Notes: generated by a model not told the origin, from the sequence alone. DNA of 64,000 nt from an uncultured Bacteroides sp. (GCF_963676325.1 NZ_OY781099.1:4182563-4246562); one strand, 5' to 3'. Shown: positions 25,769 through 35,473, numbered from the stretch's first letter. Numbers and translations are program-made.

Positions 25769-28498
25769 ATGAGCGACGACACAATCGATAAGAACGAATT
25801 GAACGATGAGGAGGTTCCTTCTTCCGAAGAAAATATCACGGAAGAGGGAAATACTACAGAAGAAGAATTTACAGACATCAATGAGCATTCGGATTATAAA
25901 CCGGTAGGCTCTCAGGACGACAACGTAAAACATCAACTTTCGGGAATGTATCAAAGTTGGTTCCTGGATTACGCTTCTTATGTAATACTGGAACGTGCCG
26001 TGCCCCATATTAATGATGGACTGAAGCCGGTTCAGCGACGTATTCTCCACTCAATGAAACGGTTGGACGACGGACGATATAACAAAGTGGCTAACATTGT
26101 GGGACATACCATGCAGTTTCACCCTCACGGTGATGCTTCTATTGGTGATGCACTTGTGCAACTTGGCCAGAAAGATTTACTGATTGACTGCCAGGGAAAC
26201 TGGGGAAATATACTTACCGGCGACGGTGCGGCAGCTTCCCGTTATATCGAAGCACGCCTTTCCAAGTTTGCTCTCGACGTTGTGTTTAACCCTAAAACCA
26301 CAGAATGGAAGCAGTCTTATGACGGACGAAACAAAGAGCCAATAACCCTTCCGGTTAAGTTCCCGCTTCTTTTAGCTCAGGGAGTAGAAGGTATTGCCGT
26401 AGGACTGTCTTCCAAGATACTACCGCACAACTTCAATGAGTTGTGTGATGCTTCTGTTTCTTACTTACACGGAGAAGAGTTCAAGCTTTATCCTGACTTC
26501 CAGACAGGAGGTTCCATTGATGTATCCAGATACAATGACGGAGAACGTGGAGGAGCGGTAAAAATACGATCAAAAATTAATAAAATAGACAACAAAACTC
26601 TTGCTATCACAGAGATTCCTTATGGAAAGAACACTACCTCTGTGATTGAATCTATTTTAAGAGCTGTTGATAAGGGGAAAATTAAGATTCGGAAAGTTGA
26701 CGATAATACTTCCTCTCAGGTAGAAATTCTTGTTCACCTGGCTCCGGGAGTATCTTCAGATAAAACAATTGATGCACTCTATGCTTTTACAGATTGTGAA
26801 ATCAGCGTTTCGCCCAACTGTTGTATAATAGATGAGCAAAAGCCTCACTTTCTAAAGGTTAGTGACGTACTGAAAAAGTCTGTAGATAATACTCTAAGTT
26901 TGCTGAGACAGGAATTGTTGATCCACAAAGGTGAGTTACTGGAAAATCTGCAATATTCTTCTTTGGAGAAAATATTTATTGAAGAACGAATTTACAAGGA
27001 CAAAGAGTTTGAACAGGCTAAATCAATGGATGAAGCTTGTGAACATATTGACAGCAGACTTACTCCTTTCTATCCAATCTTGATTCGCGAAGTTACTAAA
27101 GAGGATATTCTGAGGTTAATGGAGATTAAGATGGGACGTATCCTTAAGTTCAACTCCGATAAAGCAGAAGATCTTATTGCCAAAATGAAAAGTGAGATCG
27201 AAGAGATTGATAAACATTTGGCAAACATTGTGGAATATACAGTTGACTGGTACACAATGTTGAAAAACAAATACGGCAAGAACTTCCCCCGCTTAACAGA
27301 GCTTCGCAATTTTGATACAATTGTAGCAGCAAAGGTTGTGGAAGCCAACGAGAAATTATATATAAACCGGGAAGAAGGATTCATTGGAACTTCACTGAAG
27401 AAAGATGAATATATTGCCAACTGCTCGGATATTGATGACGTGATTATCTTCTACCGCGACGGAAAATACAGAATTGTACGTGTGGCTGATAAGATGTTTG
27501 TGGGCAAAAACATTCTTTATGTGAATATTTTCAAGAAGAATGACAAGCGAACCATTTATAATGCTGTTTACCGCGACGGGAAAGAGGGTTTCCATTATAT
27601 TAAAAGATTCAATGTAACCGCCATGACCCGTGACAGGGAATATGATATTACGCAGGGAACTTCCGGTTCACGCATTGTCTATTTCAGTGCCAACCCCAAT
27701 GGAGAAGCCGAAGTAATTAAGGTTACACTAAAACCGAACCCACGTATCAGAAGAATTATCTTCGAAAAAGATTTCAGCGAGATAGCCATCAAAGGACGCC
27801 AGTCAATGGGTAATATCCTGACTAAAAACGAAGTTCACAAAGTTGGATTAAAACAAAAAGGAGGTTCTACACTGGGTGGACGAAAAGTTTGGTTCGACCG
27901 TGATGTATTGCGCCTGAACTATGACGGAAGAGGAGAATATCTGGGAGAATTCCAGAGTGACGATAGCATCCTTATTGTGCTCAATAACGGAGATTTCTAT
28001 ACCTCAAACTTTGATCTGAGCAACCATTATGAAGATAATGTAAGTATTGTAGAGAAGTTTGATCCAAACAAAATATGGTCTGCCGCACTTTATGATGCCG
28101 ATCAGCAAAACTACCCATACCTGAAACGCTTCAACTTTGAAGGTTCATCACGCAAACAGAACTATCTTGGCGAAAGCAAGGATAGCAAGCTAATCCTTTT
28201 GACTGATGAATACTATCCTCGTCTGGAAGTTGTGTTTGGAGGAAATGACAATTTCCGCGATCCGATAATTATAGATGCGGATGAGTTTATTTCCGTTAAA
28301 AGTTTCAAGGCAAAAGGAAAACGTATTTCAACCTTTACCATTGATACCATTAATGAGCTGGAACCAACCCGATTCCCGGAACCGGCCAATGAAGAATCTG
28401 ACATCGAGGATACAGAAGTTGAAAACATCGATCCAGATAAAGACAAAACTGAAGGCGATATAATTGATGAGATAACAGGACAGATGAAATTATTCTGA
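25769..28498 (+). CDS. parC: DNA topoisomerase IV / gyrase-like subunit A
   Basis: 909 residues. The acidic N-terminal extension (about 1-50) precedes the breakage-reunion domain, with active Tyr in AAASRYIEARLS and the quinolone region HPHGDASIGDALVQLGQ. A C-terminal region from about residue 540 carries beta-pinwheel-type repeats, ending in an acidic tail. No GyrA-box (QRRGGKG) is visible in the C-terminal half, favouring topoisomerase IV over gyrase. It decatenates daughter chromosomes. A possible -7 element TATTTTTG is at 25681-25688. Confidence 0.9.
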   Translation: MSDDTIDKNELNDEEVPSSEENITEEGNTTEEEFTDINEHSDYKPVGSQDDNVKHQLSGMYQSWFLDYASYVILERAVPHINDGLKPVQRRILHSMKRLDDGRYNKVANIVGHTMQFHPHGDASIGDALVQLGQKDLLIDCQGNWGNILTGDGAAASRYIEARLSKFALDVVFNPKTTEWKQSYDGRNKEPITLPVKFPLLLAQGVEGIAVGLSSKILPHNFNELCDASVSYLHGEEFKLYPDFQTGGSIDVSRYNDGERGGAVKIRSKINKIDNKTLAITEIPYGKNTTSVIESILRAVDKGKIKIRKVDDNTSSQVEILVHLAPGVSSDKTIDALYAFTDCEISVSPNCCIIDEQKPHFLKVSDVLKKSVDNTLSLLRQELLIHKGELLENLQYSSLEKIFIEERIYKDKEFEQAKSMDEACEHIDSRLTPFYPILIREVTKEDILRLMEIKMGRILKFNSDKAEDLIAKMKSEIEEIDKHLANIVEYTVDWYTMLKNKYGKNFPRLTELRNFDTIVAAKVVEANEKLYINREEGFIGTSLKKDEYIANCSDIDDVIIFYRDGKYRIVRVADKMFVGKNILYVNIFKKNDKRTIYNAVYRDGKEGFHYIKRFNVTAMTRDREYDITQGTSGSRIVYFSANPNGEAEVIKVTLKPNPRIRRIIFEKDFSEIAIKGRQSMGNILTKNEVHKVGLKQKGGSTLGGRKVWFDRDVLRLNYDGRGEYLGEFQSDDSILIVLNNGDFYTSNFDLSNHYEDNVSIVEKFDPNKIWSAALYDADQQNYPYLKRFNFEGSSRKQNYLGESKDSKLILLTDEYYPRLEVVFGGNDNFRDPIIIDADEFISVKSFKAKGKRISTFTIDTINELEPTRFPEPANEESDIEDTEVENIDPDKDKTEGDIIDEITGQMKLF

Positions 28499-28531
28499 TA
28501 ATCATTATAGATTGCTGCAAGTCAGGCTATA

Positions 28532-29401
28532 ATGCTAAACATAAATAAGTTAATGAAAGAAATAGCAGCATTACTTGTATTCCTGATCGCATTGAACGGA
28601 ACTGTTTCCGCTCAATGCGATTCATTGCAGGCCAACCGATACGTTACCCGCTCCACTACATACGGATTAGGATACACTAATATCCTGGACACTTACCTTA
28701 CCCCTCAGGAATATACAGGTATGGAAGGACGTGTTGCAAGAGAGACAATCCGAATGACTAAGCTCTTTGACGGAAATATATCGGTGCAGAATTTCTTTCA
28801 GGCAAATCTTTCCTACACTCATAACAATGCAGAAGATAATAATACATTTGCCGGATTGGTAAACTGGAACTATGGTTTGCATTATCAGTTCCGTATCAAT
28901 GAACACCTGAAACTTCTGGCCGGAGGATTGAGCGATATCAACGGAGGTTTTGTATATAACCTCCGGAACTCAAACAACCCGGCTTCGGCTAAAGTTTATG
29001 CCAACTTTGCAGCTTCAGGCATGGCTATTTACCGTTTTAAGATTAAGAACTATCAAATGGTTGCACGTTATCAGGCCAATGTTCCTTTAATAGGCGCTCT
29101 GTTCTCGCCAAACTACGGGCAGTCTTACTACGAGATATTTACTCTGGGCAATAGTGACGGAGTGGTAAAGTTCACCACACTGAAAAATCAGCCTTCCATC
29201 CGCCAGATGTTCACATTTGATTTCCCTGTCAGATATTCCAAGATACGGCTCAGCTACCTTTGGGATATCCAGCAATCTAAAGTCAACCAGCTGAAAACTC
29301 ATACTTACTCACATATATTTATGGTGGGATTTGTGAAGGACCTGTACCTTATGCATAATAAGAACGGCAATCCGCTTCCGGCAAAGATAAGAGCATATTA
29401 G
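28532..29401 (+). CDS. DUF3316-like exported protein
   Basis: 289 residues with a signal peptide (a second Met at residue 8 is an alternative start; cleavage is probably after TVSAQ). The body is rich in Tyr, Asn and short alternating strands (YGLGYTNILDTYLTPQEYTG), as in outer-membrane or periplasmic beta-proteins of the DUF3316 group. No catalytic motif is visible. It starts 33 bp after parC and ends 14 bp before the S41 peptidase, so these may share a transcript. Function unknown. Confidence 0.65.
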   Translation: MLNINKLMKEIAALLVFLIALNGTVSAQCDSLQANRYVTRSTTYGLGYTNILDTYLTPQEYTGMEGRVARETIRMTKLFDGNISVQNFFQANLSYTHNNAEDNNTFAGLVNWNYGLHYQFRINEHLKLLAGGLSDINGGFVYNLRNSNNPASAKVYANFAASGMAIYRFKIKNYQMVARYQANVPLIGALFSPNYGQSYYEIFTLGNSDGVVKFTTLKNQPSIRQMFTFDFPVRYSKIRLSYLWDIQQSKVNQLKTHTYSHIFMVGFVKDLYLMHNKNGNPLPAKIRAY

Positions 29402-29415
29402 AATGTAAACAGCAA

Positions 29416-30447
29416 ATGAGCACAATGAGATTTAAAGAAAATATTAAATATTATACCATTCAGAGCATAGCATTCTGTTTCCTGCTGCTATCATTCACTT
29501 CTTGTGTAGAGCAGGCAACCTTTGATGATACTCCGCAAGGCAATTTTGAGGAATTATGGAAGATTATTGATGAGCAATATTGCTTTCTGGATTACAAAAA
29601 TATAGACTGGGATGCCATCCATACAAAGTACAAGAAAAGAATAACTGCTGATATGACAAACGAAGGGCTGTTTGAAGTACTAGGCGATATGCTTACCGAA
29701 CTAAAAGATGGCCATGTAAATCTATATTCTGCAAATAATGTGGCTCGTTACTGGAAGTGGTATGAAGATTACCCGATGAATTTCAGCGACAGCATACAGA
29801 AAAACTATCTTGGTAAAGATTATCGCATTGCTGCGGGAATTAAATACACGATTTTGAAAGATAATATTGGCTATATCTATTATGAAAGTTTCTCAGATGG
29901 CATAGGAAGTGGAAATCTGGATGAAGTACTGAGTTACATGGCTATCTGCGACGGACTGATTATTGATGTCCGCAATAATGGAGGTGGAACAATTACCAAT
30001 GCCACCAAACTAGCCGAGCGATTTACTAATGAAAAGGTTCTCACCGGATATATAAGCCATAAAACAGGAACAGGGCACAATAATTTTTCAGAGCCCTACC
30101 CTATTTACCTGGAGCCATCAAACAGCATCCGATGGCAAAAGAAAGTGGTGGTGCTGACCAACCGACGCAGTTTTAGTGCAACGAACGACTTTGTAAACAG
30201 CATGCGCATTCTTCCACTGGTTACTACTATGGGCGATAAAACCGGTGGAGGTTCAGGACTTCCTTTTACCTCTGAACTACCTAACGGATGGAACGTCCGT
30301 TTCTCCTCCAGTCCGCACTTTGCGGCCGACATGAGTCAGATAGAATGGGGTATAGATCCCGATGTTAAAGTAGATATTTCTCCCAGTGATTATAGCAAGG
30401 GAATTGATACAATTATTGAGCGAGCACGCACTTTCTTAAAAAAATAA
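29416..30447 (+). CDS. S41-family (tail-specific-type) protease lipoprotein
   Basis: 343 residues. A signal with lipobox (LLSFTSC, Cys30) is followed by a helical lead domain and an S41 core: GLIIDVRNNGGGTITNA, then VVVLTNRRSFSATNDFV, containing the expected nucleophilic Ser region, and TGGGSGLPFTSELPNGW. There is no recognisable PDZ domain between the lead domain and the core, so it is a short form. Probably periplasmic. It ends just upstream of the tRNA-Leu promoter. Confidence 0.85.
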   Translation: MSTMRFKENIKYYTIQSIAFCFLLLSFTSCVEQATFDDTPQGNFEELWKIIDEQYCFLDYKNIDWDAIHTKYKKRITADMTNEGLFEVLGDMLTELKDGHVNLYSANNVARYWKWYEDYPMNFSDSIQKNYLGKDYRIAAGIKYTILKDNIGYIYYESFSDGIGSGNLDEVLSYMAICDGLIIDVRNNGGGTITNATKLAERFTNEKVLTGYISHKTGTGHNNFSEPYPIYLEPSNSIRWQKKVVVLTNRRSFSATNDFVNSMRILPLVTTMGDKTGGGSGLPFTSELPNGWNVRFSSSPHFAADMSQIEWGIDPDVKVDISPSDYSKGIDTIIERARTFLKK

Positions 30448-30467
30448 TAAATAAAATTGCGATTTTA

Positions 30468-30498
30468 TTTGCATGGAAAGAAATTATTCCTACCTTTG
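30468..30498 (+). promoter_or_regulatory. Promoter of tRNA-Leu
   Basis: TTTG (30468-30471), a 19-bp spacer and TACCTTTG (30491-30498) exactly match the Bacteroides consensus. The tRNA begins 36 bp downstream. Confidence 0.75.
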
Positions 30499-30534
30499 CA
30501 ACCGCTAAACAAAAGTGCGACATCAACCGCAAAT

Positions 30535-30616
30535 GCGGCTGTGGCGTAATTGGTAGCCGCGCCAGACTTAGGATCTGGTGACGAGAGTCGTGGGGGTTCG
30601 AGTCCCTTCAGCCGCA
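30535..30616 (+). tRNA. tRNA-Leu (anticodon UAG)
   Basis: 82 nt. The acceptor stem GCGGCTG pairs with CAGCCGC at the 3' end, with discriminator A. The anticodon loop CTTAGGA gives UAG, reading CUN leucine codons. A long variable arm (TGACGAGAGTCGT) and a T-loop GGTTCGAGTC are present, as for class II tRNAs. The 3' CCA is not encoded. Confidence 0.95.
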
Positions 30617-30623
30617 CTTTAGT

Positions 30624-30653
30624 AAAGACCTGCAAGATTTCTTGCAGGTCTTT
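30624..30653 (+). terminator. Rho-independent terminator after tRNA-Leu
   Basis: The stem AAAGACCTGCAAG and its complement closes a 4-base loop and is followed by a T-rich run. It starts 8 bp past the tRNA. Confidence 0.9.
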
Positions 30654-30717
30654 TTCTTTATACACCTCACCCATTTATTACTTTTTAATTTAAATAAGAG
30701 TTTATTGATAGACCATC

Positions 30718-30749
30718 TTTCATTAAAAAAACCAAAAGCCCTACCTTTG
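30718..30749 (+). promoter_or_regulatory. Probable promoter of the MATE gene
   Basis: TTTC (30718-30721), a 20-bp spacer and TACCTTTG (30742-30749); only the last base of the upstream element deviates. It leaves a leader of about 70 nt before the ATG. Confidence 0.5.
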
Positions 30750-30824
30750 TAGTCTTTACAAAGAAAATGAATTTCTAATCTGCCTGTTTCTTGAGAGAAG
30801 AGAGCAGATATTGAATTATAGAAT

Positions 30825-32162
30825 ATGAATAATAAAAATAAAGCCGATATGACAGTCGGCAGAATCTCCCCGCAACTAATCCGCTTTGCTATTCCTCTGA
30901 TCCTTGGAAATTTCTTTCAATTGACATATAACGCTGCAGATTCTATTATCGTTGGTCGGTTCGTTGGCCCTAACGCATTGGCAGCTGTTGGAGCAGCAAG
31001 CCCGATAATGAACATCATCATATTTATGATAGTCGGCATTTGCCTTGGAATGTCTGTGCTGATGAGCGAATTCTTCGGAGCAGGCGACATGAAAAAGTTA
31101 AAGCGTGAAATATCTACCTCGTTTATTGCAGGAGGCATTTTTACATTAGTCCTCATCATTCTCGGCATTATATTCTCCCGCACCATATTGCTATTCATGA
31201 ATACCCCAAGTGAAATCATTGATGATGCAACGCATTTCCTTCAGATCATATTTATCGGACTGATTTTTACCTTCACATACAATATCTACGCATCAACCCT
31301 GCGTAGCATGGGCAATTCAAAAGTTCCGCTTTACTTCCTGATAACTTCATCAATCATGAATGTAATAATGGACATTCTTTTTGTTGTTGTCTTTAAAATG
31401 GGAGTAGTAGGTGCGGCATGTGCAACCGTAACAGCAGAAGCAATATCTGCTTTTCTATGCATCTATTATGTCTGGAAAAAAATTCCGAGCCTGAAATTCA
31501 AGCGTTCTGAGTTTGTGTTCGATAGATTATTGTTACGCGATACAGTAAATTACAGTTCAGTCTCGGCAATGCAGCAAACATGTTTATATATAGGCAAACT
31601 GTTTGTGCAGGGAGCCGTCAATCCGCTTGGCGTACATGCTATAGCAGCTTTTAATGCAGTGAATCGCATTGACGATTTCGTTCTTGCTCCTGAACAAAGC
31701 ATTGCCAACTCCGCCACCACGTTTTTAGCAATAAACAGGGGAGCCGGACAGACAGACAGAATGAGAAAAGGATTTATTGCATCTTACAAGATAGAACTTA
31801 TTTATAGTGCATTCCTAATGGTTGGCATCTATTTCGGCGCACACTGGTTAATCTATCCATTTGTTGGCGATGAAGGAGCCAAAGTCATTGAATCAGGAGT
31901 ATCATATCTGCAAACAATGGCTTTCTTTTATTTCCTGCCTGGCCTAACAAATGCATACCAAGGCTATTTTCGTGGTATAGGGAAATTAAAGGTTACATTA
32001 AACTCTACCTTTTTTCAGATTACAGCCCGGGCCATTGCTGCGTATATATTGGCACCTCATTTCGGACTGTCGGGAGTTGCATTTGCCTGCCTTGCAGGAT
32101 GGATTGTAATGCTGGCTTATGAAGTTCCGGTGTTCAGAAAAGCATGGAAAAACAATACATAA
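30825..32162 (+). CDS. MATE-family multidrug/solute exporter
   Basis: 445 residues with about 12 membrane helices in two similar halves. Family features include the N-terminal PLILGNFFQLTYNAADSIIVGRFVG and the second-half FNAVNRIDDFVLAPEQSIAN. Such proteins exchange sodium or protons for cationic drugs or metabolites at the inner membrane. It is transcribed alone from its own promoter. The substrate cannot be inferred. The 248 bp downstream of it are AT-rich and show no gene. Confidence 0.9.
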   Translation: MNNKNKADMTVGRISPQLIRFAIPLILGNFFQLTYNAADSIIVGRFVGPNALAAVGAASPIMNIIIFMIVGICLGMSVLMSEFFGAGDMKKLKREISTSFIAGGIFTLVLIILGIIFSRTILLFMNTPSEIIDDATHFLQIIFIGLIFTFTYNIYASTLRSMGNSKVPLYFLITSSIMNVIMDILFVVVFKMGVVGAACATVTAEAISAFLCIYYVWKKIPSLKFKRSEFVFDRLLLRDTVNYSSVSAMQQTCLYIGKLFVQGAVNPLGVHAIAAFNAVNRIDDFVLAPEQSIANSATTFLAINRGAGQTDRMRKGFIASYKIELIYSAFLMVGIYFGAHWLIYPFVGDEGAKVIESGVSYLQTMAFFYFLPGLTNAYQGYFRGIGKLKVTLNSTFFQITARAIAAYILAPHFGLSGVAFACLAGWIVMLAYEVPVFRKAWKNNT

Positions 32163-32410
32163 ACAAAATATTATTTATAAAAAGGGAAAAAGCATATTAA
32201 ACACCTGATATTTAAACCATTAAATTTTAATAACGCACAATAAACTTTGACTAAAAAGGACTATTTAAGTACAATATAAAACGGTAAAAAGGGGGAATTA
32301 ATAGTATTTCACAACTTAAAATTCACAATATTTAAATCTTTTCCCTAACTTTACATTATTTTTTAAATGCAAACAGCCAGAGATCGTTTTAGTAATTCAA
32401 ATATATTCAA

Positions 32411-33124
32411 ATGAGAAATAAATTATCCCGAGAAACAATAGAAATATTATCTACCATTTCAAAAGGAAGACACAGAACCAACTTACTTAAAAATCAGGAA
32501 CAAAAAGCGCTTGCTTATTTAGTTGAACGCATTCCTTCCTGCATAACTCCGAATATGCTTACAGGTATCGGACTTTTTGGTAGTTTAATTACAACCGCAA
32601 GTTTTGTTCTGGCCACTTATGTTGATGTAAATTATCTATTGCTTGGGGTTCTGGGATTTGTAACAAACTGGTTTGGTGACTCTCTGGACGGCAGAATTGC
32701 ATATTATCGTAAGACTCCCAGAAAATGGTACGGCTTCTCTCTTGATATTACTGTTGACTGGCTTACAACAATACTCATAGGATTAGGATTCGTGATCTAT
32801 GTTGGAGGTCCGGCCGAGTTACTTGGATTTGGCTTTGTAGTAATGTACGGCTGGGAGATGATTACCACTTTACTGAGATATAAGATTACCGATAAATACT
32901 CTATAGATAACGGTTTATTTGGCCCTACAGAGGTAAGAATTATCATTTCACTGATCCTTGTACTAGAGGTATTTGTGAGAGACTCAATCATCTATTCAGG
33001 ATTAATAGTCTGTGTTATGCTACTCGTCTCAAACATTATAGATACTAAAAAGCTGCTTCATTTGGCAGATCTCAGAGATATTGCTGAAAAAGAGGAGAAA
33101 CTGAAAGCAGAAAAGAATGATTGA
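32411..33124 (+). CDS. CDP-alcohol phosphatidyltransferase family protein
   Basis: 237 residues, with several membrane helices. The catalytic signature DxxDGxxA...GxxxDxxxD is intact as DSLDGRIAYYRK and then GFSLDITVDW, though the usual Ala-Arg pair reads Ala-Tyr. Such enzymes join a CDP-activated lipid or alcohol to an alcohol acceptor in phospholipid synthesis. It overlaps the GtrA gene by 8 bp and is part of a three-gene membrane-lipid-type cluster with the acyltransferase after it. The acceptor is unknown. Confidence 0.8.
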   Translation: MRNKLSRETIEILSTISKGRHRTNLLKNQEQKALAYLVERIPSCITPNMLTGIGLFGSLITTASFVLATYVDVNYLLLGVLGFVTNWFGDSLDGRIAYYRKTPRKWYGFSLDITVDWLTTILIGLGFVIYVGGPAELLGFGFVVMYGWEMITTLLRYKITDKYSIDNGLFGPTEVRIIISLILVLEVFVRDSIIYSGLIVCVMLLVSNIIDTKKLLHLADLRDIAEKEEKLKAEKND

Positions 33125-33524
33125 GAAACTGTTTGTCTTCACTAAAGCTCAGGTTTCTTCATTCTTTGGAGGAATTGTTGATTATTGTATAATGATTTTA
33201 TGTACCGAGCTTTTGGGCATTCATTATACTATATCAATTGGCATTGGTGGAATAATCGGTGCAGTTGTTAATTTCTCTCTCAACAAGAAGTGGACTTTCC
33301 AATCAAAAGACAGCGTTTACAAGCATTCTTCTACAAAGCAACTTACACGGTTTGCTCTTGTAGTAGCAAACAGTATAGCATTAAAAGCAGCCGGAACCTA
33401 CTGTTTTACAACTTTCTGTGGCATAAAATATGGAATAAGCCGTATTATTACGGACCTGATAGTCTCTGTTCTTTTTAACTATATGCTTCAGCGACATTGG
33501 GTATTTAAGAAAATTCATTCTTGA
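33117..33524 (+). CDS. GtrA-family small membrane protein
   Basis: 135 residues, four predicted membrane helices, with the typical GtrA pattern (FSLNKKWTFQ in the middle and FNYMLQRHWVFK at the end). GtrA proteins are linked to moving polyprenyl-linked sugars across the inner membrane. Translational coupling with the preceding gene (8-bp overlap) suggests that they act on one pathway. Confidence 0.85.
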   Translation: MIEKLFVFTKAQVSSFFGGIVDYCIMILCTELLGIHYTISIGIGGIIGAVVNFSLNKKWTFQSKDSVYKHSSTKQLTRFALVVANSIALKAAGTYCFTTFCGIKYGISRIITDLIVSVLFNYMLQRHWVFKKIHS

Positions 33525-33586
33525 ATCGGGAAATATAGCAACGCGTTTGTGAAACGCTTAGTATCAACTAATATATTTTTTGCATT

Positions 33587-34516
33587 TTGAAAAAGGAATT
33601 AATTGAAATAAACGATCTGGAAAACATTTCTCCCGTTTTTAAAGGGAAAACCGGAAACCGTTTGGCAAAATTTGTCATACGTTTATTTGCAATGGATAGG
33701 GTCAATAAATTGTACGAGCGCTCGTGCAATTGCTCTGGTCCTGCTTTTGCTGCAAGTTTATTGAATGATTTAGATGTTAATTACAGAATAGGGAATGCTG
33801 AAAGATTAAGTCAGCTTCCTGAAGGTGCTTTTATAACTATCTCAAATCACCCGTATGGCGGACTGGATGGCATTATGCTGATAGACCTGATGGCAAGTAT
33901 CCGTCCCGACTATAAAGTGATGGTGAATCATATTTTGTCTCTTATCAAAGCAATGGATGTTAATTTCATCTCCGTAAAACCCAAAGGAAATACAGAAATA
34001 GGCATTACATCTAAAAATATAAACGGCATACGCACAACCTTGTCACATTTGCAGGAAGGGCATCCGGTGGGTTTCTTTCCTTCAGGAGCAGTTTCCGACC
34101 TCAGCCTACGCGACGGATGCGTAAGAGACCGTGAATGGCAGGAAAGCATTATAAAGCTTATTCAATCGGCTAAGGTACCAATTGTGCCTATACGCTTTTT
34201 CGATCAGAATTCTCCTTTCTTCTTCTCTCTGGGACTTATCAATTGGAGAGTACGCCTGATAAGGATGCCTTATGAGGTATTTAACAAGAGCAAACAGAAT
34301 CCTCGGATTGGCATTGGAAATATAATATCTGTTGAAGAGCAGAAACAGTTTACTGACTACAAAGCATTCCGTACTTTCTTACGTGATTCTGTTTATAAAA
34401 TGCCAAAGCCGGAGGTATTTATTCCAAGAAAAGAGCTGAATTTAGAAAATGCAGCTTCAAATAGTGAATCGGACGAAGAAATGAACATGCCACAAAACGT
34501 ATTTGAAGTAAATTAG
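33587..34516 (+). CDS. PlsC-like lysophospholipid acyltransferase
   Basis: 309 residues from an apparent TTG start (MKKELIEINDLENISP); no upstream ATG is in frame, and the next Met is well inside the conserved part. The acyltransferase HX4D motif is NHPYGGLDG, followed by FFPSGAVSD in the expected glycerol-phosphate-binding position. It would acylate a lysolipid or amino-lipid at the inner membrane. It follows GtrA by 62 bp and ends before a strong terminator. Confidence 0.8.
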   Translation: MKKELIEINDLENISPVFKGKTGNRLAKFVIRLFAMDRVNKLYERSCNCSGPAFAASLLNDLDVNYRIGNAERLSQLPEGAFITISNHPYGGLDGIMLIDLMASIRPDYKVMVNHILSLIKAMDVNFISVKPKGNTEIGITSKNINGIRTTLSHLQEGHPVGFFPSGAVSDLSLRDGCVRDREWQESIIKLIQSAKVPIVPIRFFDQNSPFFFSLGLINWRVRLIRMPYEVFNKSKQNPRIGIGNIISVEEQKQFTDYKAFRTFLRDSVYKMPKPEVFIPRKELNLENAASNSESDEEMNMPQNVFEVN

Positions 34517-34549
34517 AATACGAAGCTGGTATAACCCAGCCCCCTATAA

Positions 34550-34611
34550 AATAAAATAACCCGTTGATAGAATTAAGGATGTCCTTAATTCTATCAACGG
34601 GCTATTTTATT
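34550..34611. terminator. Long bidirectional terminator hairpin
   Basis: A 30-bp stem with one mismatch closes a 2-base loop: CCCGTTGATAGAATTAAGGA pairs with its complement, and the outer AATAAAATA/TATTTTATT extends it. It ends the lipid cluster. The remaining 34612-34903 holds array B and no gene. Confidence 0.85.
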
Positions 34612-34727
34612 ATTAAAACAGATAATCTCAACAAGACAGTCAATGAGTTTAATGATTTGCAGGATCAAAGAATCGTCTTTTTGAATTCTCCTTTTTGTTT
34701 TCCAAACCGGTGAAAGAGTTTCATTTA

Positions 34728-34806
34728 GACCCAGGTCAAACATCTATTTAGACCCGGGTCTCAGTGTACTTTACACCCGGGTCTAAATGCCACTAAGACC
34801 CGGGTC
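34728..34806. repeat. Phased palindrome array B (four GACCCGGGTC units, 23-bp period)
   Basis: Units begin at 34728 (GACCCAGGTC), 34751 (GACCCGGGTC), 34774 (CACCCGGGTC) and 34797 (GACCCGGGTC), exactly 23 bp apart. The extended consensus is ATTTAGACCCGGGTCTAAAT. This GC-rich core stands out in AT-rich surroundings. The last unit ends 98 bp before the DUF4251 ATG. The units are perfect palindromes without loops, so they suit a dimeric DNA-binding protein better than an RNA hairpin. Confidence 0.9.
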
Positions 34807-34903
34807 TAAATAATATTCTTCGGGCAAAGGTTTCAGAAAGTCCCCTTATGCAACTTTTTATCCCCTAAAGTGTTTATTATCATAGAGATTAAATTTAAAG
34901 ATA

Positions 34904-35419
34904 ATGAAAGCAACAAAGTTAATTATTTGTCTGCTAGGGCTCTTATTGACTGTTACTTTGCCAATAAATGCTCAGACTAAAAAGCAGAAAAAAGAAGAAA
35001 CCCAGAAAGCAATCAGGGAGTTAATAGAAGCACAGAAAATAAAGGTGGAAGTAGATATTGCTTATCCCATGAGAGGACGAAGCAGATTCCTTACATCAAC
35101 CTATTCAGTAGAGATTCGTAACGATTCGGTGTTCTCTTATTTACCCTATTTTGGTATTGCTTACAGCGTGCCCTACGGAGGTGGAGGCAAAGGACTAATC
35201 TTTGATGAAAAGATAACCAACTACAAACTGACTTTCGACAAGAAAGGAACAGCAAAGATTCAATTCAAGGCTCGTACGGACGAAGATAGCTTTGTCTACT
35301 ACCTATCCATATACAGTTCGGGCGATGCCGACGTATATGTTACCCCGACAAATCGCCAGTCAATCTCATTCCGGGGAAACTTTATCTATGACAAACCCAT
35401 ACATAAATCTGAAAAATAG
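34904..35419 (+). CDS. DUF4251-domain exported protein
   Basis: 171 residues: signal peptide (about 1-23, ending NAQ), a short Lys/Glu-rich segment, then the DUF4251 beta-sandwich (YSVEIRNDSVFSYLPYFG, KITNYKLTFDKKGTAKIQF, ISFRGNFI). Periplasmic or lipid-associated; function unknown in the family. It lies downstream of array B and 54 bp upstream of the Yip1-family gene. Confidence 0.8.
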   Translation: MKATKLIICLLGLLLTVTLPINAQTKKQKKEETQKAIRELIEAQKIKVEVDIAYPMRGRSRFLTSTYSVEIRNDSVFSYLPYFGIAYSVPYGGGGKGLIFDEKITNYKLTFDKKGTAKIQFKARTDEDSFVYYLSIYSSGDADVYVTPTNRQSISFRGNFIYDKPIHKSEK

Positions 35420-35473
35420 AACTTTTTTGAGTTTAAGCAATCAACCCTTATTTCTAACAAAATAAACTATATT

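Noticed and set aside
30465..30674. 69-residue minus-strand frame
   Set aside because: It lies over the tRNA-Leu gene, its promoter and terminator.
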